Shown piece by piece: positions 53,748-64,000 of a stretch of 64,000 bases of DNA. Under the pieces are notes generated by a model that worked only from the letters and a program-made list of their open reading frames with translations, was not told the origin of the DNA and ran no database searches. The position numbers and the translations under genes are program-made. This stretch comes from JBDSKH01 sp035495435. Lineage in GTDB: Bacteria; Actinomycetota; Actinomycetes; Actinomycetales; Microbacteriaceae. The stretch lies in assembly GCA_035495435.1 (NCBI GenBank), contig DATJFV010000034.1, positions 1 through 64,000 on the forward strand, in the 5' to 3' direction. Numbering within the stretch: position 1 is the first letter of the stretch; each line of letters starts with the position of its first letter.

Positions 53748-54604
53748 TCCGTGCCCTGTTCCTCACCAGTCGCCCGCTCAGCTGGGTCAACACCGCGTTC
53801 CCGTTCGCGGCCGCCTACCTCGTCGCCACCGGCCGCATCGACGCGACCCTGATCATCGGCACCGTGTTCTTCCTCGTGCCGTACAACCTGGCGATGTACG
53901 GCATCAACGACGTGTTCGATTACGAGTCGGATGTGCGGAACCCGCGCAAGGGCGGCGTCGAGGGTGCGCTGCTGCAGCCGCGCTGGCATCGCGCGACCCT
54001 CATCGCATCCGCAGTTCTGTCGCTGCCGTTCGTGGTCTACCTGGTCGCCGTCGGCGGGCCGGCGTCGTGGATCGTGCTCGCCGTCAGCCTGTTCGCCGTG
54101 GTTGCCTACTCGGCCAAGGGGCTGCGTTTCAAGGAGCGGCCGTTCCTGGATTCGCTGACCAGCAGCACCCATTTCGTGTCGCCCGCCGTCTACGGGCTGG
54201 TTCTCGCCGGTGCGACGTTCACCCCGGGCCTCGTCGCGCTGCTGGCCGCGTACTTCTTGTGGGGCGCCGCGTCGCACGCCTTCGGCGCGGTGCAGGATGT
54301 GGTGGCCGATCGCGAGGCGGGCATCGGCTCGGTCGCGACCGTCATCGGGGCACGGGCCACGGTGCGGCTCGCCATCGTGCTCTACGTCGCTGCGGCGCTG
54401 CTTCTGCTGGTCACCGGCTGGCCGGGCGTGCTGGCGGCGGTGCTGCCGCTTCCGTATGCGGTGAACGCGCTGCCGTGGTGGAACGTCACCGATGAGAGCG
54501 CACCGAGCGCGAACCGCGGATGGCGCCGGTTCCTCTGGCTGAACTTCATCACCGGGTTCCTGGTGACGATGCTGCTGATCGCGTACGTGCTGCTGCGCGG
54601 CTGA
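53744..54604 (+). CDS. crtEb: Lycopene elongase / UbiA-type prenyltransferase (CrtEb-like)
   Basis: A 286-aa UbiA-family protein with eight or so helices. Asp motifs NDVFDYESD (residues 55-63) and DVVADREAG (185-193). In Corynebacterium CrtEb adds DMAPP to lycopene, giving C50 carotenoids such as decaprenoxanthin, and the operon content here predicts the same. ATG overlaps crtYf stop. Confidence 0.9.
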   Translation: MIRALFLTSRPLSWVNTAFPFAAAYLVATGRIDATLIIGTVFFLVPYNLAMYGINDVFDYESDVRNPRKGGVEGALLQPRWHRATLIASAVLSLPFVVYLVAVGGPASWIVLAVSLFAVVAYSAKGLRFKERPFLDSLTSSTHFVSPAVYGLVLAGATFTPGLVALLAAYFLWGAASHAFGAVQDVVADREAGIGSVATVIGARATVRLAIVLYVAAALLLLVTGWPGVLAAVLPLPYAVNALPWWNVTDESAPSANRGWRRFLWLNFITGFLVTMLLIAYVLLRG

Positions 54605-54617
54605 GGCGCGGGATCTC

Positions 54618-55034
54618 CTACCCCTCGGTCCAGCCGAGGTTGCGCGCCATCTGTTCCAGTGCCGCCGCGGTGGCCGCCTGCTCGTCGTCGCTGAGTCCGG
54701 CGGTGAGTGTGGCGCGCAGGGCGTCGACCATCTCGTCGAGCCGGGCGTGCGCCGCGGTGCCGCGGTCGGTGATCGTGTAGCTTTCGCCGCCGACGACCCA
54801 CCCGCTCTCGACCAGTTCGGCGAGTTCATCGGCGGCCGAGATGCCGTCGGCGTCGGGCGGCAGATCCGACATTGCCGCCTCGAGGTCGGCCGCGGTCGTC
54901 GGTCCGTCGGCGAGCACCCCGAGCACCCGGTACTGGGTGCGGGTGACGCCGTGTTCTTCGAGGGCGCCGGCGAAACTCTCCTCGACGAGCCTGTCGACGA
55001 GCGCCAGCCAGTATGCAAGGGGCCGCTCTGCCAT
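54618..55034 (-). CDS. MarR-family transcriptional regulator
   Basis: A 138-aa winged-helix protein (HGVTRTQYRVLGVLADGP and helix-turn-helix near 45-65). In Corynebacterium glutamicum a MarR-type regulator, CrtR, controls the carotenoid operon; this gene's location beside crtEb suggests the same. Its target is not shown. Leaderless: TACCCT (55041-55046) is 6 nt before the ATG. Confidence 0.8.
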   Translation of the reverse strand: MAERPLAYWLALVDRLVEESFAGALEEHGVTRTQYRVLGVLADGPTTAADLEAAMSDLPPDADGISAADELAELVESGWVVGGESYTITDRGTAAHARLDEMVDALRATLTAGLSDDEQAATAAALEQMARNLGWTEG

Positions 55035-55092
55035 GTCTCGAGGGTACGCGCAGAGCCCGCGAACCGGGAGGAACGCGGGCGCCCGAGCCCGG

Positions 55093-56787
55093 CTAAGCCG
55101 GCAGCGCCCCGAGCCCCAGCAGCACGGCGGCGATCGCGCCGACGGTCGACAGCCCGGCGATCACGGTGGCGGTGAGGGCGAACCCGCGACCGTGCTCGTT
55201 GCGACGCGACACCCGCAGCAGGGCGGTCACGCCGAGCACGAGGCCGATCAGGCTGAGCGGGATGAGGATCGCCGCGCCGACCACGCCGGCGATGCCGAGG
55301 TACACGATCCAGCCGCTCGAGCTGAGCACGACCGAGAGGAACGCCGCCAGCCCGGCGAGCCCGCTGTCGGCGCGCCCGTCGGCCGGGGTCGGCTCGACGC
55401 GGGCATTGCGGACCAGCAGCACGAGCACGAGCCCGGCGGCCAGCACGAGCACGATGCCGAGGATGCCCCAGAAGGTGGCGCCGAGCGCCACGATGAACCC
55501 GGCCCAGAGCAGCGGCGACAGGAAGCTCGCCGCCCGGCCCGTGGTGGCGTAGAGGCCGAAGATCTCGCCTTCGCGTCCCGCCGGGGTGACCCGCGCCAGC
55601 AGGGAGCGCGCCGCCGCCTGCGCCGGCCCGACGAATGCGCAGAGCACCAGCCCGCCGATCCAGAACACCGTGGAGCCGGCGTCGTGCAGGAAGAACACCG
55701 CCAGCCCCGACACGACGAGCCCGACGAGCGAGGTGACGATCACCGCGCGCGGCCCGAACCGGTCGTCGAACCGCCCGGAGATGATCGTCGACACCCCGGC
55801 GACGAGGTTCGCCGCGATGCCGAACACGACGAGCTCGAGGAACTCGAACCCGAACACCCGCGCGGCGATCACGGCGCCGAAGGTGAACACTCCGGCGAGC
55901 CCGTCACGGAACACGGCGCTGGCCAGCAGGAACCAGAATGTGGGCTTCAGTTCGCGCTGCAGACGCACCAGGTCGCGCCCGAGGTCGAGGTAACTGGTCA
56001 GGAATCCCGAGCGCGCCGCACCCGACAGGGGCACGACATCCGGCACGTTCACGAACAGGGGGATGGAGAACAGCAGCGTCCAGATCGCGCAGCCGACGGC
56101 GATCACGCGGTAGGGCAGCCCGTCGGCGGTGGAGAGCCCGAACCAGTCGGCCTGATTCGCCACCACCACGATGACCAGCGCCAGGATGCCGCCGATGTAG
56201 CCGAAGCCCCATCCGGTGCCGCTCACCTTGCCCACGGTCTTCGGGGTGGACACCGAGACGAGCATCGCGTTGTACTGCACTCCGGCGATCTCGCTGACGA
56301 CGCTGCCGATCGCGACCAGCGCGACGCCGAGCAGGAAGTAGGCGGGGTCGGCGCGCACGAAGAAGAGCGCCGCCATCAGCAGCACGAGCATGCCGGTGGC
56401 GATGCCGAGCCAGCGCTTGCGGCCACCGCCGGTGTCGGAGCGGCGGCCGATCACGGGCGCCAGCAGTCCGATGAACAGGCCGGCGGCTGCGACCCCGAGG
56501 CCGAGGGTGCTGGTCAGGCCTGCCACGCCGCGCTCGTACAGGGCCGACCCTTCGCCCGCGTCGCGCGCGGCCTGCGAGAGGAAGTCGTCGCCGGTGAGGT
56601 AGAGCGCCACGAAGATGAAGGTGAGGATGACGGTGTTGAACGGCTGGGTGGCCCAGTCCCAGAGCGCCCACGAGAACACCTGCTTGCGGGGGACGACTTT
56701 GCCCTCCTGCAGATCGAGGCCCAGGACGGGCAGGGCGCCGGTGTTGGCGGTGGCGGACGGGAGGACCTCGGGGCGCGGGTCGGTCAT
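55093..56787 (-). CDS. MFS transporter (UMF1/Atg22-like)
   Basis: A 564-aa membrane protein with 12 or more hydrophobic segments. The N-terminus FSWALWDWATQPFNTV (about 40-55) is the hallmark of the UMF1/Atg22-like branch of MFS, which export amino acids or unknown solutes. Leaderless: TAGGGT (56795-56800) lies 7 nt before the ATG. The substrate cannot be given. Confidence 0.85.
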   Translation of the reverse strand: MTDPRPEVLPSATANTGALPVLGLDLQEGKVVPRKQVFSWALWDWATQPFNTVILTFIFVALYLTGDDFLSQAARDAGEGSALYERGVAGLTSTLGLGVAAAGLFIGLLAPVIGRRSDTGGGRKRWLGIATGMLVLLMAALFFVRADPAYFLLGVALVAIGSVVSEIAGVQYNAMLVSVSTPKTVGKVSGTGWGFGYIGGILALVIVVVANQADWFGLSTADGLPYRVIAVGCAIWTLLFSIPLFVNVPDVVPLSGAARSGFLTSYLDLGRDLVRLQRELKPTFWFLLASAVFRDGLAGVFTFGAVIAARVFGFEFLELVVFGIAANLVAGVSTIISGRFDDRFGPRAVIVTSLVGLVVSGLAVFFLHDAGSTVFWIGGLVLCAFVGPAQAAARSLLARVTPAGREGEIFGLYATTGRAASFLSPLLWAGFIVALGATFWGILGIVLVLAAGLVLVLLVRNARVEPTPADGRADSGLAGLAAFLSVVLSSSGWIVYLGIAGVVGAAILIPLSLIGLVLGVTALLRVSRRNEHGRGFALTATVIAGLSTVGAIAAVLLGLGALPA

Positions 56788-56846
56788 GGCCCCGACCCTA
56801 GCGCCCGTGGGTTGCGCGGGGGCGAAGGGCACGAGTGAGCGAGGGG

Positions 56847-56867
56847 CTTGAGCCGCCCCGGCTCAGC
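56847..56867. promoter_or_regulatory. HAIR-like operator 1 upstream of dnaK
   Basis: CTTGAGC-N7-GCTCAGC matches the HspR-binding HAIR pattern (CTTGAGT-N7-ACTCAAG) in its left half and for CTCA in the right half. It lies upstream of the -35 element. Confidence 0.6.
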
Positions 56868-56882
56868 TTTCGCTGAGAACGC

Positions 56883-56929
56883 TTGACAAAGTTATCCACA
56901 GGCCTAAACTTGATACGGCCCGGCTCAAG
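56883..56929 (+). promoter_or_regulatory. dnaK promoter with HAIR operator 2 and a DnaA box in the spacer
   Basis: TTGACA (56883-56888), 16-nt spacer, TAAACT (56905-56910). CTTGATA-N7-GCTCAAG (56909-56929) is a good HAIR site for HspR, overlapping the -10. The spacer contains a perfect DnaA box TTATCCACA (56892-56900). Confidence 0.85.
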
Positions 56930-56965
56930 TCGGGTTACCGTACGCATCAAGGAGCACACCACACC

Positions 56966-58828
<1,863 letters not shown>

Positions 58829-58830
58829 CC

Positions 58831-59451
58831 ATGGCCGACGCGAAGGACAAGGCTCCGAAGGACGACAGTCCCGACGAGGAGCCGAAGATCACCGACAAGC
58901 GCAAGATCGACCCCGAGACGGGCGAGGTCCGCCAATCCGAGGACGATCAGTCCGAGGCATCCGCCGAGGACCAGCCCGACCCGGAGGGGTTGAGCGACGA
59001 GGACCTGGCGATCCTCGACGACGCCGAGCGTGACCTGGTCGCGGAGTACCGCGACCGGGCCGCCCGGGCGGAGGCGGAGTTGAAGAACTTCCGCACCCGC
59101 GTCGAGCGCGACCGTGCCGCCAACCGCGAGGCGGTGATCGCCGAGGTGCTGCGCAGCATGCTCCCCGCGATCGACGACCTCGACCGGGCGGAGGCGCACG
59201 GCGACCTGGTCGACGGCAGTCCGCTGGCTCTGGTCGCGGCGAAGATCCGCGGCGGCTTCGAGAAGTACGGCCTGAAGAAGGTCGGCGAGAAGGGCGAGAC
59301 CTTCGACCCGAAGCTGCACGAAGCGATCGTGCAGGTCTACAGCAAGGACGTGTCGGTGAACACGGTCGCGGATGTGATCGAGACCGGGTACGCACTGGGC
59401 GACCGCCTGCTGCGCGCCGCCAAGGTCGCCGTCAGCGTCCCCGAACCGTAG
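58831..59451 (+). CDS. grpE: Nucleotide exchange factor GrpE
   Basis: A 206-aa protein with an acidic N-terminus (about 1-60), a long coiled-coil helix (about 65-110, EYRDRAARAEAELKNFRTR) and a beta-wing domain. It releases ADP from DnaK. Begins 2 nt after the dnaK stop. Confidence 0.94.
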   Translation: MADAKDKAPKDDSPDEEPKITDKRKIDPETGEVRQSEDDQSEASAEDQPDPEGLSDEDLAILDDAERDLVAEYRDRAARAEAELKNFRTRVERDRAANREAVIAEVLRSMLPAIDDLDRAEAHGDLVDGSPLALVAAKIRGGFEKYGLKKVGEKGETFDPKLHEAIVQVYSKDVSVNTVADVIETGYALGDRLLRAAKVAVSVPEP

Positions 59452-59461
59452 GCGAGGGCCG

Positions 59462-60451
59462 ATGGCGAGTCAGGACTGGTTCGACAAGGACTTCTACGCC
59501 GTGCTCGGCGTCAAGAAGGACGTGTCCGACGCCGAGCTGAAGAAGACCTACCGCAAGCTGGCGCGGCAGTACCATCCGGATTCCAATCCGGGGGACGCGA
59601 AGGCCGAGGCCCGTTTCAAGGAGATCAGCGAGGCGTACTCGGTGCTCTCGGACGCCCAGATGCGGCAGGAGTACGACCAGATCCGTGCGATGGGCTCCGG
59701 CGCCCGGTTCACCCCGGGTGCCGGAGGCGGCGCCGGCTTCGAGGACGTCTTCGGGTCGATGTTCGGCGGCGGCCGCGGCGGCCGCACCAGCTACAGCGCG
59801 GGTGGCTTCGAAGACCTGCTCGGCGGGTTGTTCGGTGACGGCAGGGCGGGCGGCTTCGGCACGGCATCCGGTGGCTACCGCGGCGACGGCGGCCCCACCA
59901 AGGGCGCCGACATCAACGCCAAGACCACCCTCGACTTCCTCACCGCGATTCGCGGCGACACCGTCACGCTCACCATGCAGAGCGGTCGTGAGACCAAGGT
60001 GAAGATTCCCGAGGGCGTCGCCGACGGGCAGAAGATCCGCCTCAAGGGCAAAGGTCAGCCGAGCCACGACGGCGGCCCCGCCGGCGACCTGGTGCTCACG
60101 GTCGCGGTGCGCAAGCATCCGGTCTTCGAGCGCGAGGGCCTGAACCTGCGGGTGGATGTGCCGGTCACCTTCGCCGAGGCGGCTCTCGGGGCGACGATCG
60201 AGGTTCCGACGCTCGACGGGGCACCCGTGAAACTGCGGGTGGCGCCCGGAACCCCGGGCGGTCGCGTGCTGCGCGTCAAGGGGCGCGGGGTGACCACCAG
60301 CAAGGGCACCGGTGACCTGCTCGCCGAGGTCGTCATCGCCGTGCCGAATCACCTGCCCGACAAGGCGAAGGACGCGCTCGAGAAGTTCGCGGCGGCGATG
60401 CCGGCCGAGAACCCCCGCGACGAGCTGCTGGCACGAGCGAGGGAGTCGTAG
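59462..60451 (+). CDS. dnaJ: J-domain chaperone lacking a zinc finger (DnaJ/CbpA-like)
   Basis: A 329-aa co-chaperone: J-domain with HPD at 38-40, a Gly/Phe-rich linker (about 75-145) and two C-terminal substrate-binding domains. There are no CxxCxGxG repeats at all, so it is a class-B type J protein although it occupies the dnaK operon position usual for DnaJ1. Confidence 0.92.
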   Translation: MASQDWFDKDFYAVLGVKKDVSDAELKKTYRKLARQYHPDSNPGDAKAEARFKEISEAYSVLSDAQMRQEYDQIRAMGSGARFTPGAGGGAGFEDVFGSMFGGGRGGRTSYSAGGFEDLLGGLFGDGRAGGFGTASGGYRGDGGPTKGADINAKTTLDFLTAIRGDTVTLTMQSGRETKVKIPEGVADGQKIRLKGKGQPSHDGGPAGDLVLTVAVRKHPVFEREGLNLRVDVPVTFAEAALGATIEVPTLDGAPVKLRVAPGTPGGRVLRVKGRGVTTSKGTGDLLAEVVIAVPNHLPDKAKDALEKFAAAMPAENPRDELLARARES

Positions 60452-60454
60452 CCC

Positions 60455-60880
60455 ATGGCCGACATCGACGAGTTCAGCCCGCTGTTCCCGATCGCGGCGG
60501 CGGCCGAGCTGGCGGGCATGCACCCGCAGACGCTGCGCCAGTACGACCGACTCGGCCTCGTCAGTCCGCGCCGCACCGCCGGCCAGTCGCGACGGTATTC
60601 GATGCGGGACGTGGCGCAGTTGCGCGAGATCGCGCGTCTCAGCGCCGAAGGTCTCAATCTCGAAGGCGTCCGCCGCATCCTCACTCTCGAGGACCAGGTG
60701 ACCGCCCTGTCGATGCGCGTGCGCGAACTCGAGAGCGCGCTCGCCGAGGAGATCCTGAACCGGCCGGGTCGGCGCGTCTTCGCGGCGGGTGCCGAGGGGG
60801 ATGTCGTGCCGCTTCGGGCGGGGGAGCGCGCCAAAAAGCAGAATCAGGTCGTCATCTGGCGACCCTTCGGAAGGAACTGA
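60455..60880 (+). CDS. hspR: Heat-shock repressor HspR
   Basis: A 141-aa MerR-like regulator with the winged helix (AAELAGMHPQTLRQYDRLGLVSPRR at about 16-40) and a coiled-coil C-terminal part. HspR represses the dnaK operon through HAIR sites using DnaK as co-repressor; two HAIR-like sites precede dnaK. The C-terminal basic tail is typical. Confidence 0.92.
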   Translation: MADIDEFSPLFPIAAAAELAGMHPQTLRQYDRLGLVSPRRTAGQSRRYSMRDVAQLREIARLSAEGLNLEGVRRILTLEDQVTALSMRVRELESALAEEILNRPGRRVFAAGAEGDVVPLRAGERAKKQNQVVIWRPFGRN

Positions 60881-60885
60881 GAAGC

Positions 60886-63050
<2,165 letters not shown>

Positions 63051-63060
<10 letters not shown>

Positions 63061-63116
63061 CTTCGGACCGCGCGCTCCGCGCTGGTTTCGATACGCCGCT
63101 GCGCGGCTACTCAACC
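63051..63116. repeat. REP-like element with GGTTGAGTAG / CTACTCAACC ends
   Basis: A 66-bp palindromic element overlapping the 3' end of clpB and supplying its stop codon. The right part, TGGTTTCGATACGCCGCTGC onward (63083-63120), is repeated exactly at 63831-63868. Confidence 0.88.
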
Positions 63117-63129
63117 GGCGATGGCGAGC

Positions 63130-63149
63130 TGCATGCTAATCTGCATGCA
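63130..63149. promoter_or_regulatory. Operator and -10 of the toxin-antitoxin pair
   Basis: TGCATGC and GCATGCA form a perfect 7-bp inverted repeat whose 6-nt spacer is TAATCT (63137-63142), the -10 hexamer lying 6 nt before the antitoxin ATG. A bound antitoxin or complex would directly block transcription. Confidence 0.75.
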
Positions 63150-63433
63150 TGCCGGTAGCGATCCAGGTTCGCAACGTTCCTGAGGCGACCCGGGACGCCC
63201 TCGCCGCCGAGGCGGAAGCGCGCGGCCAGTCCCTCCAGCTGTTCCTGGCCGACGTGCTGGAACGCGAGGCGGCATCCGCCCACAATCGCGCCTGGGTGCG
63301 CAGCAGGCGCGGCATGGGGCCGGTGGTCACGGGCGGCCCGACGACGCGTGAGCTGATCGAGGACGGTCATCGCGAACGCGACCGGGCCATCCTCGACGCG
63401 GTCGGCCTCGACGACGTCCCCGTCGCCGAGTGA
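63149..63433 (+). CDS. Antitoxin of a VapBC/FitAB-type pair (ribbon-helix-helix)
   Basis: A 94-aa protein: an N-terminal ribbon-helix-helix (VAIQVRNVPEATRDALAAEA, about 3-40) and a C-terminal part that would wrap the toxin. Leaderless start with the operator over the -10. It overlaps the toxin by 4 nt (GTGA). Confidence 0.88.
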   Translation: MPVAIQVRNVPEATRDALAAEAEARGQSLQLFLADVLEREAASAHNRAWVRSRRGMGPVVTGGPTTRELIEDGHRERDRAILDAVGLDDVPVAE

Positions 63434-63822
63434 TCGTCGTCGACACCTCCGCCTGGGTCGATGTCGCCCTCGGTCGCGCGAACCCCGAGCTGCTGTCGAT
63501 CCTGGAGGGCGACGGTCATTGGGTGGTGCCCGAGCACTTCCGGCTCGAGGTGCTGACCGCCGTGCGCGGCGCGTACCGGGGGAACACTCTCGACGCCCTG
63601 GGGTACGCTCGCGCCGTGCGCGACCTCGCCGACGCAGCTGTCGACGTGTGGCCGACCGACCCGCTCATTCCCCGCATCCTGCAACTCACCGAGAGCGCGA
63701 CCCCCTACGACGCCGCGTTGATCGCGCTCGCCGAGGAGCTGGGCTGCCGCCTCGTCACCGCGGACGCGAAGCTCTCGCGGGTCCCCGGGATCCGGTGCCC
63801 GGTGGTCGGGTTCCCGAGCTAG
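63430..63822 (+). CDS. vapC: VapC-type PIN-domain toxin
   Basis: A 130-aa PIN-domain ribonuclease. The acidic active-site residues are D5 (VVDTSAWVD), E40, D94 (PYDAALIALA) and D112 (VTADAKL), all present, so it is likely active against RNA (usually tRNA or rRNA). The GTG start overlaps the antitoxin stop. The gene pair sits between two copies of a 38-bp repeat. Confidence 0.92.
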   Translation: MIVVDTSAWVDVALGRANPELLSILEGDGHWVVPEHFRLEVLTAVRGAYRGNTLDALGYARAVRDLADAAVDVWPTDPLIPRILQLTESATPYDAALIALAEELGCRLVTADAKLSRVPGIRCPVVGFPS

Positions 63823-63830
63823 CTCGCGGT

Positions 63831-63868
63831 TGGTTTCGATACGCCGCTGCGCGGCTACTCAACCGGCG
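63831..63868. repeat. REP-like copy, identical to 63083-63120
   Basis: The 38-bp sequence starting TGGTTTCGATACGCCGCTGC is identical to that left of the toxin-antitoxin pair and in the same orientation. Its CTACTCAACC end supplies the stop codon of the minus-strand gene that follows. Confidence 0.92.
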
Positions 63869-64000
63869 CCGGCCAGCGGCGCCAGCACCTCGCGTTCGAA
63901 CAGCTCGATCCCCGAGCGGTCGTACGCCGCCTCGGGGAAATAGTGGATCGCGTACCCGAGCCCGAGCTCCCGGCGCTGCTCGAGCTGCGCGCGCACCTGC
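63859..64000 (-). CDS. LLM-class flavin-dependent oxidoreductase, 3' end only (partial)
   Basis: The minus-strand reading frame gives 46 residues ending in LAPLAGAG, with the internal segment LGLGYAIHYFPEAAYDRSG, which resembles the C-terminus of luciferase-like (LLM-class, often F420-dependent) oxidoreductases. The TGA stop is the TGA inside GGTTGAGTAG. The gene runs off the right edge of the window, so no active site can be inspected. Confidence 0.6.
   Translation of the reverse strand, partial: QVRAQLEQRRELGLGYAIHYFPEAAYDRSGIELFEREVLAPLAGAG

Noticed and set aside
54841..56838. A + strand frame of 665 codons opposite MarR and MFS genes
   Set aside because: Composed of repeated charged residues with no recognisable domain; the minus-strand MFS protein has regular membrane segments.

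Overview
The window is about 64 kb of high-GC actinobacterial chromosome centred on the replication origin. Gene order (gyrA, gyrB, dciA, recF, gnd, dnaN, oriC, dnaA, rpmH, rnpA, yidD, yidC, khpB, rsmG, parA, parB), protein sequences, a decaprenoxanthin-type C50 carotenoid cluster and many leaderless TANNNT promoters all point to Microbacteriaceae, most likely Microbacterium or a close relative. The genus is inferred from general knowledge, not from a search.

Layout: 1-10743 is the leftward replication arm: a partial tRNA-Ile, DUF3566, gyrA/gyrB, dciA, recF, gnd, dnaN, oriC (8895-9312) and dnaA. 10927-15973 runs rightward through rpmH-rnpA-yidD-yidC-khpB-rsmG-parA-parB, with two perfect parS sites. 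15974-16204 holds REP-like and 30-bp tandem repeats. 16205-23247 is mostly leftward: ddl, an aminotransferase, trxA-trxB, murJ and a DUF6049 protein. 23326-29371 is rightward: cca, rpsF-ssb-rpsR-rplI, dnaB and two small membrane proteins. 29422-31313 has purB and a low-molecular-weight tyrosine phosphatase (leftward). 31442-33254 carries a WXG100-sized protein and a lipase-like hydrolase. 33226-38361 has a small membrane protein, a hisC-like gene and a 2-oxoacid dehydrogenase E1alpha-E1beta-E2 operon.

38365-42223 is a zinc island: a Zur-type box, a znuA-znuC-znuB-like transporter and a Fur/Zur regulator, followed by the zinc-free forms of ribosomal proteins L28, L33 and S14. 42452-46237 has HU, a CopD-CtaG fusion and a PIF1-like helicase. 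46333-48205 is a leftward heme/iron group (DUF2470, DUF4383, a membrane protein, heme oxygenase with a DtxR/IdeR-type box). After tRNA-Gly(CCC), dcd and idi comes the carotenoid operon crtE-crtB-crtI-crtYe-crtYf-crtEb (49544-54604), a MarR regulator and an MFS transporter. 56847-63060 is the heat-shock operon dnaK-grpE-dnaJ-hspR-clpB behind two HAIR-like operators. The right end has a VapBC/FitAB-type toxin-antitoxin pair lying between two identical 38-bp repeat copies, then the 3' end of a gene resembling LLM-class flavin-dependent oxidoreductases.

Most of the window is core genome. The parts that look accessory or unusual are the repeat-flanked toxin-antitoxin pair, the WXG/lipase pair, the REP-like repeats and several DnaA boxes outside oriC (in front of dnaB and inside the dnaK promoter).
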